From assembly GCA_949295035.1 (NCBI GenBank), contig CASFJO010000081.1, positions 1-46,512 on the forward strand: DNA of 46,512 bases. The letters run 5' to 3'. The notes beneath the pieces were generated by a model that was not told where the DNA came from, made no database searches, and saw only the letters and a list, made by a program, of their open reading frames with translations. This document shows positions 26,627-36,413 of this stretch, one piece after another. Position 1 is the stretch's first letter; each line of letters opens with the position of its first letter. Both the position numbers and the translations under genes were made by a program. The DNA is from an uncultured Gemmiger sp. Lineage in GTDB: Bacteria; Bacillota; Clostridia; Oscillospirales; Ruminococcaceae.

Positions 26627-26641
26627 CCCCATAAACCGAGA

Positions 26642-26680
26642 CCAGGGCCGGTGCGCAAACGGTTTGCGCACCGGCCCTGG
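26642..26680. repeat. Intergenic repeat core, copy 2
   Basis: CCAGGGCCGGTGCGCAAA pairs perfectly with TTTGCGCACCGGCCCTGG around CGG. It shares the GGCCGGTGCG(C/T)AAACGG core of the other copies but has no side hairpins and no T run. It separates the convergent lysR and dnaJ genes. Confidence 0.88.
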
Positions 26681-26700
26681 CCATACTGTCCGGATCGGTT

Positions 26701-27864
26701 TTACTTGTCGCCCTTTTCGAACTTGTCGCGCAGGTTTTTGAAAAATCCCTTGCGCTGTTCGTAGTTGTCGTCCTTCAGGCTGTCCTCAAAAGCCTTGAGG
26801 GCCTCCCTCTGGGCACGGGTGAGCTTTTTGGGGATCTCCACCGAGACCTTGACGTACTGATCGCCCCGGCCCCGGCCGCCCAAATACTGGATGCCCTTGC
26901 CCCGCAGCCGGAAGGTGGTGCCGCTCTGGGTGCCCTCCGGCACGGTGTACTCCACCTTGCCGTCCACAGTGGGCACCACCACGTCGGCGCCCAGCACGGC
27001 CTGGCTGTAGGTGATGGGCACGGTGACCCACACGTCGTAGCCGTCCCGCTCAAACATCGGGTCAGGCCGCACGGTCACGATCACGATCACGTCCCCGTTG
27101 GGGCCGCCGTTGGCGCCCGCGTCGCCCTGGCCGCGCAGCGCGATGCTCTGATCGTCGTTGATGCCGGCCGGGATCCGCACCTCCAGGCGCTTCTTCACCG
27201 GGGTGCGCCCGCTGCCGTGGCAGTGGTCGCAGGGGGTCTTTACGATCTTGCCCTTGCCGCCGCAGCGGGTACAGGGCTGCTGGCTCTGCATCACGCCGAA
27301 GGGGGTGCGGGTCTGCCGCACCACATAGCCGCGGCCGCCGCAGTCCGGGCAGGTCTCGGGGCTGGTGCCCTTGGCCGCGCCGGTGCCGCCGCAGTCCGGG
27401 CAGGTCTCCTGCCGGGTCAATGTAATGGTCTTGGTGCAGCCGTGCACCGCCTCCATAAAGCTCAGCACCACGCTGACCCGCTGGTCGGCGCCCTTGCGGG
27501 GGGCATTGGCGCTGGCGGTGCGCTGCGCGCCGCCAAAGCCGAAGCCGCCGCCGAAGATGTCCCCGAAGATATCCCCCAGGTCCACCCCGCCGAAGCCGCC
27601 GCCAAATCCGCCGCCGGTCCCCGCGCCGTAGCTGGGGTCCACACCGGCGAACCCGAACTGGTCATACTTGGCCTTTTTATCGGGATCGCTCAGCACCTCG
27701 TAGGCCTCGCCCACCTCCTTGAACTTCTCCTCGGCGGCCTTGTCGCCGGGGTTCAGGTCCGGGTGGTACTTTTTGGCCAGCTTGCGGTAGGCACTCTTGA
27801 TCTCGGCCTCGGACGCGCCTTTGGCAATGCCCAAAACCTCATAATAATCACGTTTGTCTGCCAT
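26701..27864 (-). CDS. dnaJ: Chaperone DnaJ (Hsp40)
   Basis: The 387-residue co-chaperone stimulates the ATPase of DnaK and delivers unfolded clients. It has a J domain with HPD (residues about 4-70), a Gly/Phe-rich stretch ([20 protein letters not shown]), four zinc-finger repeats ([32 protein letters not shown]), and two C-terminal beta-barrel domains ending with a charged tail. ATG 27864 is chosen because it follows GGAGAGG and gives the family start [12 protein letters not shown]. It is last in the hrcA-grpE-dnaK-dnaJ cluster, 115 bp after dnaK. A GC-rich hairpin without a T run (27929-27954) lies in that gap and may lower dnaJ expression relative to dnaK. Confidence 0.97.
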   Translation of the reverse strand: MADKRDYYEVLGIAKGASEAEIKSAYRKLAKKYHPDLNPGDKAAEEKFKEVGEAYEVLSDPDKKAKYDQFGFAGVDPSYGAGTGGGFGGGFGGVDLGDIFGDIFGGGFGFGGAQRTASANAPRKGADQRVSVVLSFMEAVHGCTKTITLTRQETCPDCGGTGAAKGTSPETCPDCGGRGYVVRQTRTPFGVMQSQQPCTRCGGKGKIVKTPCDHCHGSGRTPVKKRLEVRIPAGINDDQSIALRGQGDAGANGGPNGDVIVIVTVRPDPMFERDGYDVWVTVPITYSQAVLGADVVVPTVDGKVEYTVPEGTQSGTTFRLRGKGIQYLGGRGRGDQYVKVSVEIPKKLTRAQREALKAFEDSLKDDNYEQRKGFFKNLRDKFEKGDK

Positions 27865-27979
27865 ATACCTCTCCACCTGTCATGCGCCGGACGCACCGGC
27901 CCCGCGCGATGTATAAGGGACGGGAACAGCCGCCCGGCTATCCGGCCGGGCGGCCTTGCTTACCTGTTCCCCGGTTGGA

Positions 27980-29915
<1,936 letters not shown>

Positions 29916-29920
29916 GCCGG

Positions 29921-30556
29921 TTATTCGGCCACCACCACGGTGGCGTGGCGGATCACCCGGTCGCCCAGGCGATAGCCTTTCTGGTACACCTGCACCACGG
30001 TGCCGCTCTCTACCCCGTCCCCGGCGGGCACCTGCTGCACCGCCGCGTGCAGGTTGGGATCGAAGGGCTGGCCCTGGGCGGGGATCTCCTCCACCTTGAG
30101 GGCGTTCAGCGCGGCGTCCGCCTTGCTGAGGGTCATGGTCACGCCCTTTTTGTAGTTCTCGTCGGTGGTGGGGGCGCCGGCCGCCATCTCCAGCGTGTCC
30201 AGAATGCTCAATATCTGGCTCACCGCGAAGCCCACCCCGTTGTTGAAGGAGGCGTCCTGTTCCCGGGCGCTTCGCTTGCGGAAGTTGTCGTACTCGGCGG
30301 CGGTGCGCAGCAGCTGGTCTTTCAGCTCGGCGGCCTTTTTCTCCGCCGCGTCCAGCTTGGCCTGCAGCGCCGCTTCCTGGCCGGCCGCTTTCTTTTTGTG
30401 CTTGGTCTCGGGCGCCGGTCCCCCGTTGGCCTGCTCCCCGGAAGTTTGGGTCTCCGGGGTCTGCGCCTCGGCGGCCGGTTCCGCCGAAGCGGTCTTGGGT
30501 TCCGTCTCAGGCACCTCCGGCTGCGGGGCGTCGGTGCGGTTTTCCTGTTCGCTCAT
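29921..30556 (-). CDS. grpE: Nucleotide exchange factor GrpE
   Basis: The 211-residue protein releases ADP from DnaK. An acidic, low-complexity N-terminus rich in Pro, Glu and Thr (about 1-65) precedes the long coiled coil (about 68-125, including AEYDNFRKRSAREQ). The C-terminal beta domain carries FDPNLHAAVQQV and ends with YRLGDRVIRHATVVVAE, as in the family. Its ATG overlaps the hrcA stop by four bases (ATGA), with AGGAGG just upstream, so translation is coupled to hrcA. Confidence 0.96.
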   Translation of the reverse strand: MSEQENRTDAPQPEVPETEPKTASAEPAAEAQTPETQTSGEQANGGPAPETKHKKKAAGQEAALQAKLDAAEKKAAELKDQLLRTAAEYDNFRKRSAREQDASFNNGVGFAVSQILSILDTLEMAAGAPTTDENYKKGVTMTLSKADAALNALKVEEIPAQGQPFDPNLHAAVQQVPAGDGVESGTVVQVYQKGYRLGDRVIRHATVVVAE

Positions 30557-31584
30557 GTTGCGTCCTCCTGTAGATTACCGGCCATGCTCTGGCCGAGTTT
30601 CAAGGCAAAATAATCCAGACCGGGCATCAGCTTCTGGAAGGGCATCCGGGCCGGGCCCACAATGGCCAGCCCGCCCATCAGGCCGCCGCCGGCCAGATAC
30701 CGTTTGCGGATCACCGACAGCCCCGGGATCGGATCGGCCAGATCCTCGCCCAGCAGCACGTCGCCCCGCTGCCCGGCGCTGGTACACAGCCGGCAGCCGG
30801 TCTCCTCGTTGCCAAAGAGTTCCAGCACCCGGGCCAGGTCGCCGCTGAGTTCCGGCCATTCCAGCAGATGGGCGATACCCTCCACGTGGACCCGGGGCCG
30901 GGCGGCCTCCTCCAGCAGGTCGGCCGCCGCCTGCACGACCCCCCACAATTCCTTGCGGCGGGGCCCCAGGCTCGCGGCCAGATCGGCCAGCAGCGCCTCG
31001 GTCAGATCCGGCGGCGACACAAAGGTCAGGTTTCGGTTCAAAAGGCCGGCCAGCTGCACCGCGTCGGCGCGGCTCAAACCGCCCTCCACCCGGGCCACCC
31101 GGGTGCGCACGCCGCCCGCGCCGGTCACCGCCAGCACAGCCGCCGAGTACCGGCCCACCTGCACCACCTCAAAATGGGCGATGCACAGATCCGGCGCGGC
31201 GGGGGTGGTGGCCACCACCGTGTAGCCGGCCCAGTCGCTCAGCGCCCGGGCCGCGCTCTGGGTAAGCTTGTCGGGTTCGTAATCCATTCCGGCGAACAGC
31301 CGGTCGATCTTGCGCCGCTCGGCAGCGGGCAGGGCGGCGGGAGCGTCCATGTGGTCCAGATAGTACCGGTAGCCCTTGGCGCTGGGCACCCGCCCGGCGC
31401 TGGTGTGGGGCTGCTCCAGCAATCCCAGCTTGGTGAGCGCCGCCATCTCATTGCGCAAGGTGGCGCTGGACACGGCGGAGTCAAAATACCGGCACAGCAG
31501 CCCGCTGCCCACCGGCTCGCCGTCCATCCCGTACAGGGTAACGACTGCCTGCAGCACCCGGCGCTTTCGGTCGTCCATCGCCAT
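30553..31584 (-). CDS. hrcA: Heat-inducible repressor HrcA
   Basis: The 343-residue repressor binds CIRCE and is kept active by GroEL in related bacteria. The N-terminal winged helix shows PVGSGLL and SSATLRNEMAALTKLGLLEQPHTSAGRVPS, matching the family; the C-terminal domain includes GPARMPFQKLMPGLDYFA. ATG 31584 is preferred because GAGGTGG precedes it and family members start just before DDRKRRVL; a GTG nine bases earlier is possible. A perfect CIRCE lies between promoter and start codon, so the operon is autoregulated. The same operator precedes clpB at 43989. Confidence 0.96.
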   Translation of the reverse strand: MAMDDRKRRVLQAVVTLYGMDGEPVGSGLLCRYFDSAVSSATLRNEMAALTKLGLLEQPHTSAGRVPSAKGYRYYLDHMDAPAALPAAERRKIDRLFAGMDYEPDKLTQSAARALSDWAGYTVVATTPAAPDLCIAHFEVVQVGRYSAAVLAVTGAGGVRTRVARVEGGLSRADAVQLAGLLNRNLTFVSPPDLTEALLADLAASLGPRRKELWGVVQAAADLLEEAARPRVHVEGIAHLLEWPELSGDLARVLELFGNEETGCRLCTSAGQRGDVLLGEDLADPIPGLSVIRKRYLAGGGLMGGLAIVGPARMPFQKLMPGLDYFALKLGQSMAGNLQEDAT

Positions 31585-31609
31585 ATCCGCCACCTCGTTT
31601 CCTTTCGGT

Positions 31610-31636
31610 TTAGCACTCTTTGTTCTCGAGTGCTAA
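31610..31636 (-). promoter_or_regulatory. CIRCE operator of the hrcA operon
   Basis: TTAGCACTC, nine bases, GAGTGCTAA: a perfect match to the HrcA operator. It overlaps the predicted transcription start. Confidence 0.98.
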
Positions 31637-31640
31637 TCTT

Positions 31641-31668
31641 ATTCTACTCCAAAAGATGCAGCTGTCAA
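31641..31668 (-). promoter_or_regulatory. Sigma-A promoter of the hrcA operon
   Basis: On the minus strand, TTGACA (31668-31663), 16 bp, TAGAAT (31646-31641), directly upstream of CIRCE. Confidence 0.88.
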
Positions 31669-31806
31669 GACCTGTTCGCAAAATTTTTTCAACTTTAACA
31701 GTTTAGACACAGACCGGGGCGGCGGGCGGGTCTGCACGGGGTGGCGGGGCGGCGCCGGCGGCAGGCCGAGGGGCGCCGGGCACGCGCGGGGCCCGGCCCG
31801 TCTGCC

Positions 31807-31848
31807 AAAAAAGCCCCCGTGGCCGCGGAGAGGGGCGGCACGGGGGCG
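31807..31848 (-). terminator. Terminator of the deoxyinosine glycosylase gene
   Basis: On the minus strand, CCCCCGTGCCGC pairs with GCGGCCACGGGGG (one bulge), followed by CTTTTTT. The GC-rich stretch from 31686 to 31806 beyond it shows no gene or site. Confidence 0.8.
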
Positions 31849-31851
31849 GGA

Positions 31852-32373
31852 TCAGGGCTGCAGAAAGGGCAGAATGGCGGCGTAGGCCTCCACCAGCTGC
31901 CCGAAGGGCACGGCGCAGTTGGCGGCGCTGGGGCTGGGCAGCCGCAAAGCCGCCAGGCCGGTGCGGGGGAACTGGAATTTCTGATAAAAGCGATGGGCGG
32001 CGGCGCCGGTGGCAAAGACGGCCCGGATGGGCGCGCCGGCCAGGATCGGGCTCAAATCGTTGGGCACCGGATCCTGGATGGAAGCGTCGGAAGCGCCGGC
32101 GATGGTGCAGCGGGCCAGCGTGTCCCAAAGGGCGATCCGATGGGCCAGGGCAAAGGCGCGGCGCGCCTCGGGGCCCTGCGGCACCGGCTCGCGGAAGAGG
32201 GCGGCCAGCACCGGCCAGAACCGGTTCTGCGGGTGCATATAATAGAAGCCCGCCTGCCGGGAAGCGGGCGACGGCAGGGTGCCCAGGATAAGCACCCGGC
32301 TGTCGGCGTTCCAGACCGGGGCCAGCGGATGGGATACCGGGCCCGCAGGGGCCGCGGCGCGGCGGTTGGACAT
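31852..32373 (-). CDS. DNA-deoxyinosine glycosylase (uracil-DNA glycosylase superfamily, family 6)
   Basis: The 173-residue enzyme should remove hypoxanthine from DNA, repairing deaminated adenine. It shows the family elements LILGTLPSPASRQAGFYYMHPQNRFWPVL (about residues 27-55), then ALWDTLARCTIAGASDASI, and a C-terminal LPSPSAANC in the position of the catalytic-domain LPSTSP motif. ATG 32373 is chosen because it starts just before the conserved domain and has GGAG about 11 bases upstream. It has no export signal. It is monocistronic between its promoter and terminator. Confidence 0.85.
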   Translation of the reverse strand: MSNRRAAAPAGPVSHPLAPVWNADSRVLILGTLPSPASRQAGFYYMHPQNRFWPVLAALFREPVPQGPEARRAFALAHRIALWDTLARCTIAGASDASIQDPVPNDLSPILAGAPIRAVFATGAAAHRFYQKFQFPRTGLAALRLPSPSAANCAVPFGQLVEAYAAILPFLQP

Positions 32374-32417
32374 GGGGGGCAGCTCCTTTCCGCGCGGAAG
32401 GATCTCCGCGCACTGCC

Positions 32418-32446
32418 AGCATACCACACCTCCGCCGCCGGGGCAA
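32418..32446 (-). promoter_or_regulatory. Promoter of the deoxyinosine glycosylase gene
   Basis: On the minus strand, TTGCCC (32446-32441), 17 bp ending in TGG, TATGCT (32423-32418). Confidence 0.6.
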
Positions 32447-32595
32447 GGTCGCGCCGTACAGGGAGCCAAATCCCCGCATTTGCCCGTGGGGCGTCCGCCC
32501 GGACAGATGTTTCCCGCGGGCCGGGATATCCCGGCCCGCTGAACGGGGGCCCGGGGACGGGCCCCAGCCCGGTCCCGGTCGCCCCGTTCCCCGTC

Positions 32596-33138
32596 TTATT
32601 CTTCCAGCTGCCGGGCCAGGAAGGCGGCGGAGACCGACACCACCCGGTCGGTCTCCGGGGTGGGGCGGGCGGCCTTGTCGCCGCTGAGCACCGCCACCGC
32701 GCCGGCCACGTCCCCGCCGCTCAGGATGGGGGCCATGGCCAACAGATGCCGGTCCGCCCCCTGGCAGGGAAACAGGCAGTCCTCGGCCCGGCCGCTGTGC
32801 CGGAACAGCGCGCGCTGTTCCATCAGCCGTTCCAGCGGCTGCGACACCGGTTTATCCTGATACTCCCGCCGGCCGGGCCCGGCGGCCGCCAGCACCCGTT
32901 CCCGGTCACAGACCAGGGCGGTCGCCCCCAGGCTTTTTGCCAGCACCTCGGCGTACAGCCCGGCGCTGTCGTTCAATTCGCCCAGCGGCGAATACTTTTT
33001 GAAGATGACCTGGCCCTCGGTGCCCACATAGATCTCCAGCGGGTCGCCCTGGCGGATATGCTGGGTGCGGCGGATCTCTTTCGGGATCACCACCCGCCCC
33101 AGATCGTCGATACGGCGTACGATGCCGGTTGCTTTCAT
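32596..33138 (-). CDS. spoVT: Stage V sporulation regulator SpoVT (AbrB-type)
   Basis: The 180-residue protein matches SpoVT in length and layout. An N-terminal AbrB swapped-hairpin DNA-binding domain (MKATGIVRRIDDLGRVVIPKEIRR, residues 1-50) precedes a GAF-like C-terminal domain (about 55-180). In Bacillus, SpoVT modulates late forespore genes. ATG 33138 follows GGAGG by eight bases. A sequence matching the forespore sigma-G consensus lies upstream, supporting real sporulation control here. An AbrB-like paralogue with a non-sporulation role cannot be excluded, but the length and GAF domain argue for SpoVT. Confidence 0.92.
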   Translation of the reverse strand: MKATGIVRRIDDLGRVVIPKEIRRTQHIRQGDPLEIYVGTEGQVIFKKYSPLGELNDSAGLYAEVLAKSLGATALVCDRERVLAAAGPGRREYQDKPVSQPLERLMEQRALFRHSGRAEDCLFPCQGADRHLLAMAPILSGGDVAGAVAVLSGDKAARPTPETDRVVSVSAAFLARQLEE

Positions 33139-33201
33139 AACCAAACGCCTCCGTCTGCGCCCCCGTTCGCGCTGCGCCGGGGCCGCGGTGTGTTTTGGAT
33201 T

Positions 33202-33231
33202 TAGTATCCGCCCCGCCGCCCCGGTTTATGC
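33202..33231 (-). promoter_or_regulatory. Sigma-G-like forespore promoter of spoVT
   Basis: On the minus strand, GCATA (33231-33227), 18 bp, GATACTA (33208-33202). Compared with the sigma-G consensus GMATR-N18-CATNMTA, the -35 matches fully and the -10 in six of seven positions. No sigma-A promoter is evident nearby. Confidence 0.65.
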
Positions 33232-33361
33232 ACCCAAAGACACGGCGGCCCGGGCAAAAACTTCCCTTGCCCGCCGGGCGGGATCCCACGCGCCCTCCCC
33301 TTCCCGAACGGGCCGGGGCTTTCCCGATCGCAAAACCGGCCGCCCGCCTTTTCCGCCGGGC

Positions 33362-33390
33362 TTGACAAACACGTATCTTAATGATATTAT
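33362..33390 (+). promoter_or_regulatory. Promoter of the SPFH gene, with a start-site palindrome
   Basis: TTGACA (33362-33367), 17 bp, TATTAT (33385-33390), with TGA before the -10. The palindrome TTGATATCAA (33392-33401) sits at the predicted start and could be an operator. Confidence 0.85.
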
Positions 33391-33427
33391 TTTGATATCA
33401 ATCAACCCCGTAAAGGAGGAATATCCT

Positions 33428-34459
33428 GTGAGTGAAAAGACCCTGCAAAACAAAAAAAGCGGAATGCCGGTCCTGCTTGCGATCCTGGCCCTGTACGCGG
33501 TGGCCATCCTGGCGCTGCTGTGGGCCGGGGAGGCTTTTGGGCCGGCGGGGCCGGGCCGGCACGCTGCGCGCGGGCTGCGCGGCGCGGTGATGGTGATCAG
33601 CGTGGCTTGGCTGTGCCTGGGCTGGATCTTGGCCTGCGGGCTCAAGGTGCTGCGGCCTCAGGAGGCCCTGGTGCTGACCCTGTTCGGCAACTACATCGGC
33701 ACCCTGAAGGGCGAGGGCTTTTATTTTGTGAATCCCTTCTGCGCGGGGGTGAACCCGGCGGCCCGCACCCGGCTGAACCAGAGCGGCGACGTCAGTGAGC
33801 GGCCGGTGGGGGCCGGCAAGAATGAGCTGAACGTGAACCCGTCCGGCAACAAGCTGAGCCTGAAGGTGATGACCCTGAACAACAACCGCCAGAAGATCAA
33901 CGATTGCCTGGGCAATCCGGTGGAGATCGGCATCGCGGTGACCTGGCGGATCGTGGACACCGCCAAGGCGGTGTTCAACGTGGACAACTACAAGGAGTTT
34001 CTGTCCCTGCAGTGCGACACCGCGCTGCGGAACATCGTGCGCATCTACCCCTACGACGTGGCCCCCAACGTGGACACCACCGGCGACGGCCAGGCGGACG
34101 ACGGCAGCCTGCGGGGCTCCAGCGAGGTGGTGGCGGCCCGGATCAAGGACGAGATCCAGGCCCGGGTGGCCCAGGCGGGCCTGGAGATCCTGGAGGCCCG
34201 GATCACCTACCTGGCCTACGCGCCGGAGATCGCGGCGGTGATGCTGCAGCGCCAGCAGGCGTCGGCCATCATCGACGCCCGCAAGATGATCGTGGACGGG
34301 GCCGTGGGCATGGTGGAGATGGCGCTGGAGCGGCTGAGCGAGAATCAGGTAGTCACCCTGGATGAGGAGCGCAAGGCGGCGATGGTGTCCAACCTGCTGG
34401 TGGTGCTCTGCGGCAACCGGGACGCCCAGCCGGTGGTGAACTCCGGCAGCCTGTACTGA
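33428..34459 (+). CDS. SPFH/Band 7 domain membrane protein
   Basis: The 343-residue protein has two hydrophobic segments (about 14-33 and 56-75). A Band 7/SPFH domain follows ([30 protein letters not shown], then [25 protein letters not shown]). The C-terminal helical region includes [25 protein letters not shown], typical of slipin/flotillin-like proteins that oligomerise on membranes. The start is GTG 33428, eight bases after AAAGGAGG; no better ATG exists upstream. A 66-residue ribbon-helix-helix protein follows after three bases, so both are co-transcribed from the strong promoter at 33362. The cellular role is unknown. Confidence 0.92.
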   Translation: MSEKTLQNKKSGMPVLLAILALYAVAILALLWAGEAFGPAGPGRHAARGLRGAVMVISVAWLCLGWILACGLKVLRPQEALVLTLFGNYIGTLKGEGFYFVNPFCAGVNPAARTRLNQSGDVSERPVGAGKNELNVNPSGNKLSLKVMTLNNNRQKINDCLGNPVEIGIAVTWRIVDTAKAVFNVDNYKEFLSLQCDTALRNIVRIYPYDVAPNVDTTGDGQADDGSLRGSSEVVAARIKDEIQARVAQAGLEILEARITYLAYAPEIAAVMLQRQQASAIIDARKMIVDGAVGMVEMALERLSENQVVTLDEERKAAMVSNLLVVLCGNRDAQPVVNSGSLY

Positions 34460-34462
34460 GCC

Positions 34463-34663
34463 ATGGCCGGAGAGAAAAAGCAGATCCCGCTGCGGCTGTC
34501 GGCCAGCCTGTACGCGGCCATCGCCGCTTGGGCGGAGGACGACTTCCGCTCGGTGAACGGTCAGATCGAGTATCTGCTCACCGAATGCGTGCGCCAGCGC
34601 AAGAAAAACGGCCGCCCGGTGCCCCACGAACTGGACGTGCCGCCGGAACTGGATATTGAATGA
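34463..34663 (+). CDS. Small ribbon-helix-helix (Arc/MetJ-like) protein
   Basis: This 66-residue protein opens with a beta strand and two helices ([24 protein letters not shown] then [18 protein letters not shown]), the pattern of Arc-type ribbon-helix-helix DNA-binding proteins. The last 18 residues are polar and acidic. It begins three bases after the SPFH stop, implying joint expression. It could autoregulate the operon through the palindrome at 33392, but this is inference. No toxin gene adjoins it, so an antitoxin role is not supported. Confidence 0.85.
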   Translation: MAGEKKQIPLRLSASLYAAIAAWAEDDFRSVNGQIEYLLTECVRQRKKNGRPVPHELDVPPELDIE

Positions 34664-34665
34664 GC

Positions 34666-34704
34666 AAGACCGGGGCCTTCCGCGCAGGAAGGCCCCGGTC
34701 TTTT
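34666..34704. terminator. Bidirectional terminator between the SPFH operon and the MocR-type gene
   Basis: AAGACCGGGGCCTTCC pairs with GGAAGGCCCCGGTCTT around GCGCA, ending in TTTT on the plus strand. It starts immediately after the small gene and abuts the end of the opposing gene. Confidence 0.92.
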
Positions 34705-34707
34705 CGG

Positions 34708-36105
34708 TCATTTCCAAAGCCCGGCCAACAGCGCCGCCAGCGGTTCGGCCTGCCCGGCGGCCAGCGCCCCGTAGCCCATCACCACGGTGGAGGGCGGGCA
34801 GGCCGCGGCCTGGCAGAACTCGCGCAAAGCCGCCAGCCGCACCCCGGCGGCCCGGGCGGCGCGCACCATCTCCCCTTCCGGCGGGCCGCCCTCGATCCGC
34901 AAAAGGAAATGCAGCCCCGCCTGCCGCCCGCCAAAGGTCAGCCGGCCGGGGCCAAAGGCGGCCTCCAGCGCGCCGGTGAGGGCGGCGGCCCGGGCCCGGT
35001 ACTCCTTGCGCATCCGGGCCAAATGCCGGGTGAAATGCCCCTCGGCCATAAACCGGTACAACGTCTGCTGCTCGAACCGGCTCACGGTGGAGGCATAGGC
35101 GGAAAACCGAGCCCGGTAGGCTCCCAGCAGATGCCGGGGCAGTACCATGTAGGCGATGCGGATGCTGGGGGCCAGGCTCTTGGAGAAGGTGGACAGGTAC
35201 ACCACCGGCCCGTCCGGCCCGGCCATGCCCTGCAAACTGGGCAGCGGCCGCACATCGAACCGAAATTCCGAATCGTAGTCGTCCTCCAGGATATACCGGC
35301 CGGGCGCGGCCAGCGCCCAGGCCAGCAGGCCGGCCCGCCGGGGCGCGGGCATGGTCACCCCGGTGGGGAACTGATGGCTGGGGGTCACGTAGGCCAGCCG
35401 CGCGCCGGAGGCGGCCAGCGCGTCCAGGTCCATGCCGCCCGCGTCGATGGGCACCGGCAGGCAGGGCACCCCGCAGTTGCCCAGCACCGCCCGGGGCCGC
35501 AGATAGCCCGGGTCCTCCAGGGCGGCGGGCCCGCCGGGCAGCAGCACCGCCAGCAGGCTCAGCAGGTACTCCGCCCCGGCCCCCACCACCACCTGGTCCG
35601 GGGTACAGGCCACCCCCCGGTAGCTTTGCAGGTATTCCGCGATGGCGCCGCGCAGTTCCGCGTCCCCCTGGGGATGGCCGTGGGCCAGCAGCCCGGGCTG
35701 GGCGTAGAGAAGTTCTTTCTGGATACGGCCCCAGGTGCGGAAGGGGAACAGGCCGGTGTCTACCCCGCTGGTGCCGCAGTCGAACCGCCAGTGGGGGGCG
35801 GCGGGCTCGTCGGGCACGGGCGCGGGTGTAGCGGGCGCATCGGGCAGCGGCAGCGGCGCGCGGCCCGCCACGAAAAAGCCGGACCGGGGCCGGGCGTCCA
35901 GCCAGCCCTCGGCGGCCAGCAGCTGGTAGGCGGTGTCCACCGTGTTGACGCTGACCCCCAGCTGCTCGGCCAGGCTGCGCTTGCCGGGCAATCGGCAGCC
36001 AGCGGGCAGTTCCCCCGCCCGGATGCGCCCGGCCAGCGCCCGGTACAGTTGTTCATACAGCGGCAGCGGACCCGACGGGTCCAGGGAAAACAGCAGCGGC
36101 GGCAT
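34708..36105 (-). CDS. MocR-type regulator (GntR helix-turn-helix fused to an aminotransferase fold), PdxR-like
   Basis: The 465-residue protein has an N-terminal GntR winged helix (PLYEQLYRALAGRIRAGELPAG, then SVNTVDTAYQLLAAEGWL; about 1-75), a linker, and a class-I aminotransferase fold. The PLP lysine is in STFSKSLAPSIRIAYMV, and DDYDSEFRF is the usual active-site region. Such regulators sense PLP or amino compounds, and the PdxR branch controls vitamin B6 synthesis or uptake. Here it is divergent from an ECF S-component gene, with CTGAACCCAT inverted repeats between them, so a vitamin B6 uptake role is plausible though unproven. ATG 36105 follows AGGAG. Confidence 0.9.
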   Translation of the reverse strand: MPPLLFSLDPSGPLPLYEQLYRALAGRIRAGELPAGCRLPGKRSLAEQLGVSVNTVDTAYQLLAAEGWLDARPRSGFFVAGRAPLPLPDAPATPAPVPDEPAAPHWRFDCGTSGVDTGLFPFRTWGRIQKELLYAQPGLLAHGHPQGDAELRGAIAEYLQSYRGVACTPDQVVVGAGAEYLLSLLAVLLPGGPAALEDPGYLRPRAVLGNCGVPCLPVPIDAGGMDLDALAASGARLAYVTPSHQFPTGVTMPAPRRAGLLAWALAAPGRYILEDDYDSEFRFDVRPLPSLQGMAGPDGPVVYLSTFSKSLAPSIRIAYMVLPRHLLGAYRARFSAYASTVSRFEQQTLYRFMAEGHFTRHLARMRKEYRARAAALTGALEAAFGPGRLTFGGRQAGLHFLLRIEGGPPEGEMVRAARAAGVRLAALREFCQAAACPPSTVVMGYGALAAGQAEPLAALLAGLWK

Positions 36106-36121
36106 AGGCGGCTCCTTTCAA

Positions 36122-36167
36122 CTGAACCCATAAAAAATATATATTCTGGGCATTTTCATGGGTTCAG
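36122..36167. promoter_or_regulatory. Inverted-repeat operator and divergent promoters of the MocR-type regulator and S-component genes
   Basis: CTGAACCCAT (36122-36131) and ATGGGTTCAG (36158-36167) form a perfect 10-bp inverted repeat with a 26-bp spacer. A third half-site, TGAACCCA, is at 36267-36274. TATAAT at 36175-36180 is a plus-strand -10. On the minus strand TGAACC (36166-36161), 17 bp, TATATA (36143-36138) forms the opposing promoter. Binding would cover both promoters. Confidence 0.7.
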
Positions 36168-36211
36168 AATCCGATATAATAGAGCATACAGACCGGAGCG
36201 AAAAAAGTCAA

Positions 36212-36385
36212 GGGCAGCTCCGCACAATTCCAGGCGGTGGAGCGCACCAGAAAAATTTTTGTGATATGAACCCAAAAACGCAGGCAAACCCGGGTGGTTT
36301 GCCGAGTATTTTGGGAAAACAGCACGGAATTTTTCGGCGGGATACGCCGCCTGAGCCGTCAGGCGTGAATTGTGCGGTGTTGCCC
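36212..36385 (+). other. 174-nt closed structured element in the S-component leader (RNA element or MITE)
   Basis: GGGCA (36212-36216) and CCGCACAATTC (36220-36230) pair with GAATTGTGCGG (36367-36377) and TGCCC (36381-36385), leaving a 3x3 internal loop. Inside lie GGCAAACC/GGTTTGCC (36283-36303) and CGCCTGA/TCAGGCG (36348-36365); the latter competes with CGGCG/CGCCG (36335-36349). It matches no riboswitch class I can recall. Terminal inverted repeats with short interior DNA would also fit a miniature transposable element; no clear target duplication is seen. Confidence 0.6.
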
Positions 36386-36413
36386 CAAAAGCCCCGGCAG
36401 GGAGGAAAGTTGT

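Noticed and set aside
36212-36385. Cobalamin, TPP, FMN, lysine or T-box leader
   Set aside because: Diagnostic sequences of these classes (B12 box, thi-box CUGAGA, FMN core, T-box GGGUGGNACCGCG) are absent.
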